The notes beneath the pieces are model-generated. The model did not search any database. It was not told the DNA's origin and saw nothing but the letters and a program-made list of their open reading frames with translations. Of a stretch of 40,829 nucleotides of DNA, positions 14,816 to 25,266 are shown piece after piece. The position numbers and the translations under genes were made by a program. The first letter of the stretch is position 1; every line of letters begins with the position of its first letter. This DNA is from Ga0074139 sp964515195 (GTDB taxonomy: Bacteria > Bdellovibrionota > Bdellovibrionia > Bdellovibrionales > Bdellovibrionaceae): NCBI GenBank assembly GCA_964515195.1, contig CAZETK010000027.1:1-40829 (forward strand), read 5' to 3'.

Positions 14816-14847
14816 AAAAAAAGGTAACGTGTTGATTTCACGTTACC
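14816..14847 (-). terminator. Rho-independent terminator of ssrA
   Basis: On the minus strand, GGTAACGTG, a 7-nt loop and CACGTTACC form a perfect 9-bp stem (14,823-14,847), followed by seven T residues. It begins 6 nt after the tmRNA 3' end, so it terminates ssrA. If the attachment core is the tmRNA 3' end, this terminator is supplied by the integrated element. Confidence 0.9.
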
Positions 14848-14851
14848 GGAA

Positions 14852-15201
<350 letters not shown>

Positions 15202-15659
15202 TAATTAAAATTCCTTACAATTTTGAGAACATCGAATTATACCACAGTTCGAGTTTTAATGCGCAATACCTTCGCAAAAACTTAGATCGCTAAACAAGCT
15301 TTTGTGTGTGGTATCACAAAGTTCCTACAAACATGGCATTCTTTCTCTTTTTAAGAATATCACTGAGTTATCAACCGTCTCCACAGAGTTTTCCACATGA
15401 CTGCCCATTTTTTGGGGCCTTTATGATACCAATTTTAAGATTCTGTAACAAAAACTCGACTTAAGTTTAACATTTGCGTGCTTACATAACGAACAGTTCT
15501 AAAATTGCGAGAAGTTATCAAAATTATTTTCTGCACCCAGACTCTGTCTTCTCATGAAATTTTAGTCTGAACGCAGCAAACCCCTTCACGCTTAAATCTT
15601 GATGAAAAGAGAGGCTCCAAAACCACTCATTCCATCAGAATTCGAAAAAAGAAAAAGGA
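15202..15659. other. 458-bp intergenic region holding the ssrA promoter
   Basis: No convincing gene. Near the left end is the ssrA promoter (15,236-15,244). A hairpin-like CTTTTGTG/CACAAAG pair lies around 15,299-15,321. The remainder is AT-rich and I see no other structure. The right end adjoins the stop of the TIGR02147 gene, for which I see no strong terminator. Confidence 0.5.
15236..15244 (-). promoter_or_regulatory. Extended -10 promoter of ssrA
   Basis: On the minus strand TGGTATAAT provides a perfect -10 with the TGn extension, 35 nt before the mature tmRNA 5' end. A leader removed by RNase P would fit. A weak TTGCGC lies 19 bp further upstream as a possible -35. Confidence 0.75.
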
Positions 15660-16598
15660 CTATACGTTGCTATTTTCGGCTTGAGTCACAAGGCTTTGAA
15701 GAAGGCTTTTCATTTTGTCTTCCTTCTTGGCCTTCGTGTCTTCCACCGCCTTCGTGACAGGGAATAGCTGTATGTTCAGCTGATAAATGCGCTCACCCGG
15801 CCCTTGAGTGCGATTGATCGAGTTGTCTTTCGTTAGCTGCTTTCGCATCTGGCGTAACTTGAATTTGATTTCTTCAAACTCGGCGGCCGTTAAGGCCAAA
15901 GTAACTGTTCCGAATTCGCGCTCCAGGGGATCGTCTTGGAACAAAGATTCCATTCCCAAATAAAGAAGTTCGCCTTGCAGCTTTCGCACAAGAGCTACCG
16001 GGATATTGTCAGCGCTTTCCATCAAAGGACGTGCTTTTTTAATTTGCCCGCTTGTTTCATCCCGAGTCAGCTCACCGGACTCGAGAAGCTTATTCAAAGA
16101 GGCCTGGATTTCTTCAAGAGTCGCTTTCTCGCCCAAGAGTTGCTTCAACTGAGAGGGCTCGAAGTTAACGTCTTGCTGGTCGGCCATAGCGTATAGGATC
16201 CATGTGACCCAGCCAGGAATCTTTTCAAAAGTTTTCGAGTCAATTTCGCCGGATTTGATTTTTTGACTGACCCGCTTTTCCATCAAGCTTTTCAAAAAGC
16301 GGTTACGTTCGCCGGGTTCAGTGGCCTGGGTGTAAAGCACCAAGGCTTTGAACTCATCTGTGGCCTCTTTATGAAGCCCCAAGGCCCTTGCAAACTTCAA
16401 CACCATATCTTCGGAAAGATTTCTTTTTCCTTCGATAATCAGGCGCAGGTATTGGGGTGACTTGATATTCGCTGCGGCTGAAAACATTTGATAGCTATAG
16501 GGACGTAAATCTTTTTTGGTCTGCTCTCGCTTAAAGGCGTAAAAATCAGCCAAATACTTACGGTAATCCATGTACGAGCTTAAATCTGGCGCATGCAT
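15660..16598 (-). CDS. TIGR02147 family protein (putative regulator)
   Basis: 312 residues from ATG 16,598, which is preceded by AGGGGGGA; a GTG five codons upstream is in frame. The N-terminus (YMDYRKYLADFYAFKRE, then YSYQMFSAAANIKSPQYLRL, then IIEGKRNLSEDMVLKFARAL) is the HTH-like pattern of the TIGR02147 family, which is multiplied in Bdellovibrio and Fibrobacter genomes. The rest is helical with a conserved LTAAEFEEIKFKLRQMRKQ segment near residue 245. The function of the family is not settled; a DNA-binding regulator is usually assumed. It stands alone between ssrA and the secreted Gly/Pro-rich protein gene, all on the minus strand. Confidence 0.85.
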   Translation of the reverse strand: MHAPDLSSYMDYRKYLADFYAFKREQTKKDLRPYSYQMFSAAANIKSPQYLRLIIEGKRNLSEDMVLKFARALGLHKEATDEFKALVLYTQATEPGERNRFLKSLMEKRVSQKIKSGEIDSKTFEKIPGWVTWILYAMADQQDVNFEPSQLKQLLGEKATLEEIQASLNKLLESGELTRDETSGQIKKARPLMESADNIPVALVRKLQGELLYLGMESLFQDDPLEREFGTVTLALTAAEFEEIKFKLRQMRKQLTKDNSINRTQGPGERIYQLNIQLFPVTKAVEDTKAKKEDKMKSLLQSLVTQAENSNV

Positions 16599-16665
16599 CA
16601 CTTCCCCCCTCACTCAATTCCATCAAAGCTTCAATCGCTTCTTCAAGTAGAATATTCCAAAGAAA

Positions 16666-16694
16666 TAAAAAAGGGGCCGTGTAGGCCCCCTTTT
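16666..16694 (-). terminator. Rho-independent terminator after the Gly/Pro-rich secreted protein
   Basis: On the minus strand a GGGGCC/GGCCCC stem with a 5-nt loop (16,673-16,689) is followed by a T-rich tract. The A-rich other side may let it work in both directions. It lies 17 bp after the stop at 16,706. Confidence 0.85.
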
Positions 16695-16705
16695 CGCTCT
16701 GGGAT

Positions 16706-17650
16706 CTATCGGCGAAGAATTAACCTCACCGACCTGATGTTAGAGTCGCCGCGCGGCAAGAGCACTAGGCTTCCAAAGCTGCTACCAAGTACGAGTCTTT
16801 GTCGCAAATTCACACGTTGAGCTGATGAGTAGCGGTTCAAAGTCAGCGTTCCTTCATTGAAGCTATTCACAAGTACATCCAACAAAGCGGCGTTATGGCG
16901 CGCATTGGCTGTGATCTCAACACCCACCAAAGTCATTCCACGGTAGCGGTTGACGTCAATGTAAGGAGTTAAATCCAACCGCGAGCTGGGAGCCATGTAA
17001 CCAGGAAGAGGAAGCTGAACAATCTGCTCTCCATAGGCGGGAGGATTGGGCTGATGGCCACCACCACCGGGATAACCGTCGCGCACTAAATCCACGATAA
17101 TGCGATCAATGTAGATTTCACCATTGACTCGAAGACGAAGTGAGTTGGTATCAGTTCCCAATTCTGAAAATCCCCGAGGATAAAGGACAATATAATTTTC
17201 ATTGTAAACACTGCGCTCGTCTTCAACTCGGTTGCGCACTAAAAGTTGTAAGTTAGCGTTTCCGTACCGGCTTGGTCGCATCTGTACAGAGACTGATTGA
17301 ACTCGGAAATCACGAAAGTTCATATCGATGTCGGCCAAGCGGCGTAAATTTAAAACTTCACCGCGAATTAGCCGGTGAACACGGGCCTCCTTTTGAAAGT
17401 GAGCACCTTGATCGGGATAAGGCTGTGCAGGATGACCGGGTTGATTAGGATGCCCCGGGTAACCGGGATGGCCTGGATTTCCAGGGTAACCAGGCTCGGG
17501 ACCGTAACCAGGCTGAGGACCATAATCAGGACCAATTCCTCCGATGGGTCCGTAGCTATCGCCACTTCCTGAGCGTGGCGGTACTACATAAGCTTGAGCG
17601 GCAGTGGCTAAGCTTAAAAGTCCCACAATTAAATAATTAGATAGTGTCAT
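16706..17650 (-). CDS. Secreted Gly/Pro-rich repeat protein, unknown
   Basis: 314 residues with a signal peptide (MTLSNYLIVGLLSLATAAQA, cleavage after AQA). Residues about 30-85 consist of irregular PGYGP / PGHPG / PNQPG repeats resembling a short collagen-like or flexible linker segment. Two beta-rich regions follow (about 90-195 and 210-314), each with a pattern such as LRRLADIDMNFRDFRVQSVS and LDLTPYIDVNRYRGMTLVGV, which suggests an internal duplication. It is likely periplasmic or surface-exposed. AAGGGGGA precedes the ATG, and a good terminator follows. I recognise no family. Confidence 0.75.
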   Translation of the reverse strand: MTLSNYLIVGLLSLATAAQAYVVPPRSGSGDSYGPIGGIGPDYGPQPGYGPEPGYPGNPGHPGYPGHPNQPGHPAQPYPDQGAHFQKEARVHRLIRGEVLNLRRLADIDMNFRDFRVQSVSVQMRPSRYGNANLQLLVRNRVEDERSVYNENYIVLYPRGFSELGTDTNSLRLRVNGEIYIDRIIVDLVRDGYPGGGGHQPNPPAYGEQIVQLPLPGYMAPSSRLDLTPYIDVNRYRGMTLVGVEITANARHNAALLDVLVNSFNEGTLTLNRYSSAQRVNLRQRLVLGSSFGSLVLLPRGDSNIRSVRLILRR

Positions 17651-17773
17651 TATGTCCCCCTTTACGTGGTTTCATTCCCCGTCATGCTGTAAAAGCAATC
17701 CCTATGCCTAGCCTCGGTGGGAACCATGTGGCCCTGTTGACCCGCGCCCCCACTTTCGAGCATCATCACATGA

Positions 17774-18391
17774 ATGCTCAACAATTGGATCTTTGCAAAT
17801 ACTTCTCGTTTTTGGCGAATCTGGCTAGTAGTTCTTTCGGTGGCCCTGATTCTCGCTGGCTTATCAGCTTATTTTGTCGATCAAAAATTTGCTCAGTATT
17901 TTGGCTCACCCGAGATGGTGCAGGTCTGGTTATTTCATCGTAAAATCACAGAGATAGGGGCCGCAGAGGTTTATATTATTCTGGGCCTGGTTGGCCTTGT
18001 GTGGAAAAAACTACGCCGCAAATCCGCGTATCTATTGGCCTGCATGCTGACATCCGGCATTGTTGTTCATCTATTTAAGTTTCTACTGGGACGACAGCGC
18101 CCCCATAAGGCACCGGATAACGATCCATTTATTTTTGATTTCTTCAATGTCCATCACCATTGGCAAAGCTTTCCTTCGGGTCACAGCCAAACACTGTTTT
18201 CGGTTGCCACTGTTGTGGCTTATGTTTTTCCAAAGTCCGCACCCTATATTTTTACATTAGCACTGTATTTGGCCTTTACCCGAGCCGTCACCTTGGCCCA
18301 TTTTGTAAGTGACGTGTGGATAGGCTCTGCGATCGGAGTCCTGATATCCGTTTTAACTTTACGAATATTGGTTCGAAAATATGGCCCATGA
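17774..18391 (+). CDS. PAP2-family membrane phosphatase
   Basis: 205 residues with about five to six membrane segments. The three acid-phosphatase motifs are present: K102 to R109-P110 (KFLLGRQRP), PSGH at 134-137, and R170...H176...D180 (TRAVTLAHFVSD). Members dephosphorylate lipid phosphates such as phosphatidic acid or undecaprenyl pyrophosphate at the membrane. The extra basic FHRKITEIG region before the motifs is typical of the family. It overlaps the next kinase gene by 11 nt, so they are probably coexpressed. The exact substrate is unknown. The Shine-Dalgarno is weak. Confidence 0.9.
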   Translation: MLNNWIFANTSRFWRIWLVVLSVALILAGLSAYFVDQKFAQYFGSPEMVQVWLFHRKITEIGAAEVYIILGLVGLVWKKLRRKSAYLLACMLTSGIVVHLFKFLLGRQRPHKAPDNDPFIFDFFNVHHHWQSFPSGHSQTLFSVATVVAYVFPKSAPYIFTLALYLAFTRAVTLAHFVSDVWIGSAIGVLISVLTLRILVRKYGP

Positions 18392-19334
18392 TTTTTTTGA
18401 CCTTCAACCCGAGCTTGTGATGGACGCCACAGAAGAGGCGGGCTTTCAACCCACAGGTGAGTTTTTGCAACTGAACTCCTACGAAAATCGCGTCTTTCGA
18501 ATCAAGCTCGAAGACAAATCCCAGATCGTCGCCAAATTTTATCGACCAGGCCGATGGAGCCGCGAACAAATTCTAGAAGAGCATGAATTTTTATGGGAGC
18601 TAGGGTCTGAAGACATTGAGGTCAATCAGCCTGCTAAGCTTAAAAATGGATCCACCATTCTTGAGTTCAAAGATATGTGGGTTTCATTTTTTCCGCTTTT
18701 CCTAGGCCGCTCTGTAACAGAAATTCTGGATTTTGATTGGCCCCGGATTGGGCGCCTGCTCGCCCGCATTCACAATGTAGGCGAAAGAAAAAAAGCCCGC
18801 TACCGGTTGTCGATGACCACCGAAAGCCACCCCTCAGGCTGGGAGGCTCTTCATGAGTTGCAAGAATGGATCGACCCTGCTTTACGACAACGCTACACAC
18901 TGGCGGCGGAAGAGCTTCTTCGTCGTTACGAGGAAACCATCAAGCCTTCCGAGTTCATCCGTATTCACGGGGACCTTCACAAAGGCAACCTGCTAGAGCG
19001 AGATCAAAACTTTTTCCTAGTGGATTTTGATGACCATGTGATGGGCCCTGCGGTTCAGGATTTTTGGATGCTGTTTTCGGATGAGGCTGAGTTTACTTTC
19101 GAGCGGGACCACCTTTTGGAAGGCTATGAAGAGCTGCGCCACTTTCCGTGGCACCAGTTTGAATGGATTCCTTTACTGCGCGGCTTTCGAATCTTGGGTT
19201 ATGCAGCTTGGATTGCCAAGCGCTGGAATGATCCCAGTTTTCCAAGGCTATTTCCGGACTTTAACACATTCAATTATTGGGCCTCTGAAACGGAAGCTCT
19301 TGAAAAGTGCCTGGAGCGGCAGAGCCCCTTGTAA
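18381..19334 (+). CDS. srkA: SrkA/RdoA-type serine/threonine protein kinase
   Basis: 317 residues, close to E. coli SrkA (328). It has an APH/choline-kinase-like fold: an N-terminal lobe with VAKFYRPGRW (nucleotide-binding lysine), the catalytic loop HGDLHKGNLL, and the metal-binding DFDDHVMGPAVQDFWML. SrkA protects cells under stress and limits cell death in other bacteria. The gene overlaps the PAP2 gene by 11 nt and precedes icd by 57 bp. Identification rests on these motifs and overall resemblance. Confidence 0.88.
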   Translation: MAHDFFDLQPELVMDATEEAGFQPTGEFLQLNSYENRVFRIKLEDKSQIVAKFYRPGRWSREQILEEHEFLWELGSEDIEVNQPAKLKNGSTILEFKDMWVSFFPLFLGRSVTEILDFDWPRIGRLLARIHNVGERKKARYRLSMTTESHPSGWEALHELQEWIDPALRQRYTLAAEELLRRYEETIKPSEFIRIHGDLHKGNLLERDQNFFLVDFDDHVMGPAVQDFWMLFSDEAEFTFERDHLLEGYEELRHFPWHQFEWIPLLRGFRILGYAAWIAKRWNDPSFPRLFPDFNTFNYWASETEALEKCLERQSPL

Positions 19335-19391
19335 CTTTATTCCAACTATTGTATCTATCCACAGATTCTACTCTCAAAGGATTATAAAAGC

Positions 19392-20618
19392 ATGACAAAA
19401 ATCAAAGTTGCCAATCCCGTTGTTGAGCTTGATGGCGATGAAATGACTCGCATCATTTGGGCCTTCATTAAAAATAAACTGATCCTTCCCTACTTGGAGT
19501 TGGACATCAAGTACTACGACTTGGGCATGGAGAGCCGTGATAAAACCGAAGACCGCATCACTGTAGAGGCCGCCGAAGCGATTAAAAAATACAATGTCGG
19601 CATCAAGTGCGCCACCATCACGCCCGATGAGGCCCGCGTAAAGGAGTTCAACTTAAAGCAGATGTGGAAATCACCTAACGGCACCATCCGAAATATTCTG
19701 GATGGAACTGTATTTCGTGAGCCCATTATATGTGAAAACGTGCCTAGGCTTGTTCCCAATTGGACCGCTCCGATCTGTATTGGTCGTCATGCCTTTGGTG
19801 ATCAATACCGTGCCACTGATTTTGTAACCAAGGGCAAAGGAAAGCTGACCATCACTTTTGAAGGTGAGAATGGCGAAAAGATCTCTCACGAAGTTTACAA
19901 CTTCAAAGGGGATGGCGTCGCCCTTGCTATGTACAACACCGAAGAAAGCATACGTGGTTTTGCCCGTTCGTGCTTCAACATGGCTCTCACTAAGAAGTGG
20001 CCTCTGTACTTTTCGACAAAGAACACAATTTTAAAAAAATACGATGGTTTCTTTAAGGATATCTTCCAAGAGCTCTATGAAAAAGAGTTTAAAGGCAAAT
20101 TCCAAGAGGCTGGCATCACCTACGAACATCGCCTGATAGACGACATGGTGGCCAGTGCTTTAAAGTGGAATGGCAACTTTGTATGGGCCTGTAAGAACTA
20201 CGACGGAGACGTCCAGTCCGACACAGTGGCACAAGGTTTTGGATCTTTGGGCCTGATGACTTCCGTGTTGATCACACCTGATGGAAAAACTTTAGAGGCA
20301 GAAGCGGCTCATGGAACTGTGACTCGCCACTACCGCCAGCACCAGCAGGGCAAACCCACTTCCACAAATCCGATCGCGTCTATCTTTGCCTGGACCCGTG
20401 GACTTGAGCACCGCGGAAAATTGGATAACAACCAAGATCTGATTCGATTTGCGCAAACCCTTGAAAAAGTTTGTGTCGAGACGGTGGAGGCCGGTTTCAT
20501 GACGAAGGATTTGGCTGTTTGTATCCACGGAGACAAAGTCACTCCTGATAAATACATGAACACAGAGCCCTTCTTGGAAAAGCTGGACGAGAATCTTAAA
20601 AAGGCCTTAACTCACTAA
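19392..20618 (+). CDS. icd: NADP-dependent isocitrate dehydrogenase (eukaryotic-like subfamily)
   Basis: 408 residues, starting MTKIKVANPVVELDGDEMTR, the hallmark of the homodimeric subfamily II shared with eukaryotes. Substrate and metal residues lie in SPNGTIRNILDGTVFREPI and the later DDMVASALKW region. Cofactor residues are in AAHGTVTRHYR. It oxidises isocitrate to 2-oxoglutarate in the TCA cycle. The gene is preceded by AAAGGA and followed by a strong hairpin. It seems to be a stand-alone unit or to follow the srkA gene. It is complete. Confidence 0.97.
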   Translation: MTKIKVANPVVELDGDEMTRIIWAFIKNKLILPYLELDIKYYDLGMESRDKTEDRITVEAAEAIKKYNVGIKCATITPDEARVKEFNLKQMWKSPNGTIRNILDGTVFREPIICENVPRLVPNWTAPICIGRHAFGDQYRATDFVTKGKGKLTITFEGENGEKISHEVYNFKGDGVALAMYNTEESIRGFARSCFNMALTKKWPLYFSTKNTILKKYDGFFKDIFQELYEKEFKGKFQEAGITYEHRLIDDMVASALKWNGNFVWACKNYDGDVQSDTVAQGFGSLGLMTSVLITPDGKTLEAEAAHGTVTRHYRQHQQGKPTSTNPIASIFAWTRGLEHRGKLDNNQDLIRFAQTLEKVCVETVEAGFMTKDLAVCIHGDKVTPDKYMNTEPFLEKLDENLKKALTH

Positions 20619-20646
20619 GGTTAAGAGCCTAGCTGCCTTATATATC

Positions 20647-20677
20647 TTAAGGCGCTCTTTTTTACAGAGCGCCTTAA
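20647..20677 (+). terminator. 12-bp perfect hairpin after icd (terminator-like, U-rich loop)
   Basis: TTAAGGCGCTCT (20,647-20,658) and AGAGCGCCTTAA (20,666-20,677) are perfect complements with the loop TTTTTAC. The usual downstream T-run is absent. The stem is probably an attenuating or terminating structure at the end of icd. Confidence 0.6.
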
Positions 20678-20735
20678 CATAGGTTCTTAGTAAAATCGTC
20701 TTGATGGATATTCGAACTCCTTCTATAAGACTTCG

Positions 20736-21554
20736 ATGCTACGAAGGTTACTAAGCCTGTTGCTTCTGACAATTTCGCTAATCACAACTTCTTGTGATTC
20801 CGGGCGTGTTATCGATGAAGATGAACGCCGGCGTGTTTTAAGTAAACATGGTCAGACCGAAACTCAAACGGACTGGGACGCCGATTTCGCCCTGATTAGA
20901 GACAGTTTTACCAGTCAAAGTGAATACCACTATTTCGCCTATTACATTCCCTCTGATTGGAGCTACGTGGGACAGCTCAAGGTTGAATCTTTGATTCGGC
21001 TGGACGGTCGGCGCAATCCTATCGTGTCCTCGGGGTTGATGCAGTTTGAAATTCCCTGTAATGACCACCGAGCCGATAACAACCATTGTGCCGGTTGGTC
21101 CCGTACCTTTAAAGCTAAAGAACTCTTCTACAATGTTCCGGATTTTGATCTGACCTTGTCATTTCTTCCGAGCTATCAGTACGTCCTACACCTGCGCACA
21201 GGCGAAAGGTTACAGACGCTAGCCGAGTATCAAATATTCAAAATGTTTCTCTCAAGCGGTCAGCATCACGTTCGCGAATTTCTAGTGAAGCAGAAGTTTT
21301 ATAACTCCCACAATTTGATTCCTGGCTTGGGGCGAACTGTTTTTTCGTCAGATGCCGTGAGTGCACAGGATTTACCCTTTTTAGATTTGATTTATTTTAA
21401 CCACCCCTACTTCCCCAGCCCACGAACTGAGCTTAGTCTGATTCATTTCGAAAAGGTGCAACAAGGGGCTCAAGTGCTAGAGCTTAAAGGTCACTTTCAT
21501 AATCACCTCACCGACGAGGCCGAAGATTACACCTTTATTGTCGAGATGCTATGA
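20736..21554 (+). CDS. Putative lipoprotein, unknown
   Basis: 272 residues. It begins MLRRLLSLLLLTISLITTSC, a lipoprotein signal with the acylated cysteine at 20 after a slightly unusual TTS. The rest is soluble and beta-rich, with two cysteines (IPCND and HCAGW, about 110-120) that may form a disulfide. It is translationally coupled (ATGA overlap) to the outer-membrane-like protein at 21,551, so the two may work together at the outer membrane. I recognise no family. Confidence 0.8.
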   Translation: MLRRLLSLLLLTISLITTSCDSGRVIDEDERRRVLSKHGQTETQTDWDADFALIRDSFTSQSEYHYFAYYIPSDWSYVGQLKVESLIRLDGRRNPIVSSGLMQFEIPCNDHRADNNHCAGWSRTFKAKELFYNVPDFDLTLSFLPSYQYVLHLRTGERLQTLAEYQIFKMFLSSGQHHVREFLVKQKFYNSHNLIPGLGRTVFSSDAVSAQDLPFLDLIYFNHPYFPSPRTELSLIHFEKVQQGAQVLELKGHFHNHLTDEAEDYTFIVEML

Positions 21555-22306
21555 AGGCCCCTCTTAAACTTTTTTTCCTGATTCTCGCTTTTTGGCATTT
21601 CGCCTCCGCAGCTTGGGCCGAGTCCGTAGTTTTTGGGCACAATCTTGCCGTGACGACAGAGACACCCAAAAAAGGCACGTGGAGTTTGGGAAGCTATTTG
21701 GCGAGCTACTCTCCGACGGATCATTTTATTATAGGCACCAGCACATGGATGATGTGGGGTTATAACTCGAACAATATCTTTCTTCGTCAGCGCTGGGATC
21801 GTGAAAATAAGTTGATTCAAAACGTATCGGTCCAACTAGCCTATTTGAAAAGCGATCACTATGGTGATGATTACTATCGCCAGGAAGTCGGCATTCTTTG
21901 GCTAACTGGCAAAGTGGAAGTCAATCCTTACTATCGTCTTTATCTGACCGGAAATTACATGTACTTTTGGGATGAAACCATTCCGTTTTCTTTGCGTCGC
22001 GAGCCCTTCAATGATGAAAAGTATCAATTGTCGATTTCGACCTTACACTCTTTGAGCTTTACAGAAAGATGGTCGGTTAATTTGGAGTTTGGGGTGTTGG
22101 GACTTAAAGCTCGCTATCCTCAGATTCATTCGGGTTTCAGTGTGGCCTATAAAAAGGCCTCGTATTTAATTCAAGGTGGATTTTCTGTCACATCGACGCC
22201 CTATAATCTTGAAAGACTTTTTGAAAGCTCGACTTCGGCTCGTCCTCAGAATGATTATTATGATTCGTCGGTTCATCCCGAAGTTCAGCTGCAATGGTTT
22301 TTCTAA
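21551..22306 (+). CDS. Putative outer-membrane beta-barrel protein
   Basis: 251 residues with a signal peptide ending ASAAWA. The mature part alternates polar and aromatic residues (TWMMWGYNSNNIFLRQRW, YYRLYLTGNYMYFW, QGGFSVTSTPYN) and ends in the aromatic QLQWFF, as expected for outer-membrane barrels recognised by BamA. A barrel of about 8-12 strands would fit. It is coupled to the upstream lipoprotein gene. No known substrate or family is recognised. Confidence 0.75.
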   Translation: MKAPLKLFFLILAFWHFASAAWAESVVFGHNLAVTTETPKKGTWSLGSYLASYSPTDHFIIGTSTWMMWGYNSNNIFLRQRWDRENKLIQNVSVQLAYLKSDHYGDDYYRQEVGILWLTGKVEVNPYYRLYLTGNYMYFWDETIPFSLRREPFNDEKYQLSISTLHSLSFTERWSVNLEFGVLGLKARYPQIHSGFSVAYKKASYLIQGGFSVTSTPYNLERLFESSTSARPQNDYYDSSVHPEVQLQWFF

Positions 22307-22430
22307 GAGCAATAATTTAAGAAAAGTGTGGTATTTTAAGGACCTTATAAGAGGGTATTTCCTGGATAATTACGCATTGCGCGAAGCATTAGGGACTGCC
22401 TAAAGGGCTCGCGTCATGTACACCGTCTAT

Positions 22431-22524
22431 GGCTGGGTCCTCTGCGAGATCACTCTGAATAATCCCGCTAGGTCCGAAAGGAAGCAACGGTACCTCGGAG
22501 AGTCTGCGACAGGGTGGCCCGGCC
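22431..22524 (+). ncRNA. ffs: Signal recognition particle RNA (small bacterial type)
   Basis: The conserved apical motif reads GGTCCGAAAGGAAGCAACGG (22,471-22,490), which binds Ffh. The ends GGCTGGGTC and GGCCCGGCC pair to close the helix, allowing G-U pairs. SRP RNA with Ffh and FtsY targets membrane proteins to the translocon. It lies just upstream of dnaX. Exact ends are estimated from pairing. Confidence 0.9.
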
Positions 22525-22525
22525 A

Positions 22526-22569
22526 CTTTTCGGCTTTATTGGCTGGGTCGCTTTTCGGTTTTATCGGCT
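22526..22569 (+). repeat. 25-bp period tandem repeat between SRP RNA and dnaX
   Basis: CTTTTCGGCTTTATTGGCT (22,526-22,544) and CTTTTCGGTTTTATCGGCT (22,551-22,569) differ at two positions. GGCTGGGTC at 22,541-22,549 also echoes the start of the SRP RNA. The GGC/GCC content could form weak terminating hairpins for the RNA gene. Confidence 0.5.
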
Positions 22570-22596
22570 TAGCCACTTTATCTTTTAAGGATTGCA

Positions 22597-24306
<1,710 letters not shown>

Positions 24307-24324
24307 ACATTAAAGGAGACTCTT

Positions 24325-24660
24325 ATGTTTGGAAAAGGCGGAGGAATGCCCGGTGGCATGGCTCAATTGATGAAACAGGCCAACCAAATGCAGATGAAGA
24401 TGAAGAAAGCTCAAGAGGAGCTGGCAAAGCGCGAATATGAAGGCACCGCCGGTGGTGGCGCTGTTAAGGCTATCGTGACCGGCGAGCATTTGATCGCCAC
24501 GCTGACGATCGACACCGAAGTGATGAAGGCGGGAGATGCTGAAATGCTTCAAGACATGATCAAGGCCGCCGTTAACGACGCCGTCCAAAAAGCGAAGAAA
24601 ACCTCCCAAGAGGAAATGGAGAAAATTACGGGTGGACTTGGTGTCCCGGGCTTGTTTTAA
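24325..24660 (+). CDS. ebfC: YbaB/EbfC nucleoid-associated protein
   Basis: 111 residues of the YbaB/EbfC family: an N-terminal Met/Gly-rich stretch, the coiled helix AQLMKQANQMQMKMKKAQEE, and the strand YEGTAGGGAVKAIVTGE, ending in a helix MEKITGGLG. It forms dimers that bind DNA. It lies 18 bp after dnaX and 7 bp before recR, as in many bacteria, with a GGAG before the ATG. Its precise role is thought to be nucleoid structuring or recombination support. Confidence 0.95.
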   Translation: MFGKGGGMPGGMAQLMKQANQMQMKMKKAQEELAKREYEGTAGGGAVKAIVTGEHLIATLTIDTEVMKAGDAEMLQDMIKAAVNDAVQKAKKTSQEEMEKITGGLGVPGLF

Positions 24661-24667
24661 TTAAACT

Positions 24668-25264
24668 ATGTTACAAATTCCCGCTCTCGAAAAACTTGTT
24701 CATGAGCTCTCGAAGCTCCCGGGTATTGGGCCCAAGACAGCACAACGTCTGGCCTATTACATTTTGAAGAACAAGGAAGAGTACCCTGATCGTTTGAAAG
24801 AGGGGCTTGAGCGGGTTCAAGCTGAAATTCACGAGTGTCCTAATTGCTTCAACTTCACGGACACGGATTTATGTATTTACTGCTCAGACCCTAAACGCCG
24901 CGATGATCTTCTGTGCGTGGTTGAGGAGCCCTCTGACATCGACCGAATTGAATCTTCCCGAGCCTTCAACGGACGCTACCATGTGCTTCACGGCGCTTTA
25001 TCTCCCCTAGAAGGCATTGGACCTGAACAATTGAAAATTGCCGAACTGATCAAGCGTGTTGAAAGTTCCAATATTAAGGAAATCATCCTGGCCTTGGATT
25101 CCGACCTAGAAGGCGACACCACGGTTCTATACATCAGCCGCCTTCTACAAGGTAAGGGCGTGCGCATGAGTCGAATTGCTCAAGGGATCCCGATTGGAAG
25201 TGATATTGATTACATCGATGAAAGAACCATGGGACGTGCTCTTCAAAACAGGGTTGAGATTTAA
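24668..25264 (+). CDS. recR: Recombination mediator protein RecR
   Basis: 198 residues, the standard RecR length. It has the helix-hairpin-helix LSKLPGIGPKTAQRLAYYIL, a zinc finger with C57, C60, C69 and C72 (HECPNC...LCIYC), a Toprim domain starting LLCVVEEPSDIDRIE, and the Walker-B-like GIPIGSDIDYIDE C-terminal segment. With RecO and RecF it loads RecA onto gapped DNA. It follows ebfC directly and ends 2 nt before mglA. Confidence 0.96.
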   Translation: MLQIPALEKLVHELSKLPGIGPKTAQRLAYYILKNKEEYPDRLKEGLERVQAEIHECPNCFNFTDTDLCIYCSDPKRRDDLLCVVEEPSDIDRIESSRAFNGRYHVLHGALSPLEGIGPEQLKIAELIKRVESSNIKEIILALDSDLEGDTTVLYISRLLQGKGVRMSRIAQGIPIGSDIDYIDERTMGRALQNRVEI

Positions 25265-25266
25265 AT

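Noticed and set aside
1..14850. Second copy of the tmRNA 3' end marking the other boundary of the element
   Set aside because: No match to the T-arm and acceptor end was found by eye in this stretch; the boundary must be left of the window.
15602..15754. 50-codon frame starting ATGAAAAGAGAGG
   Set aside because: Most of it lies antisense to the TIGR02147 gene, with no ribosome binding site and poor codon use.
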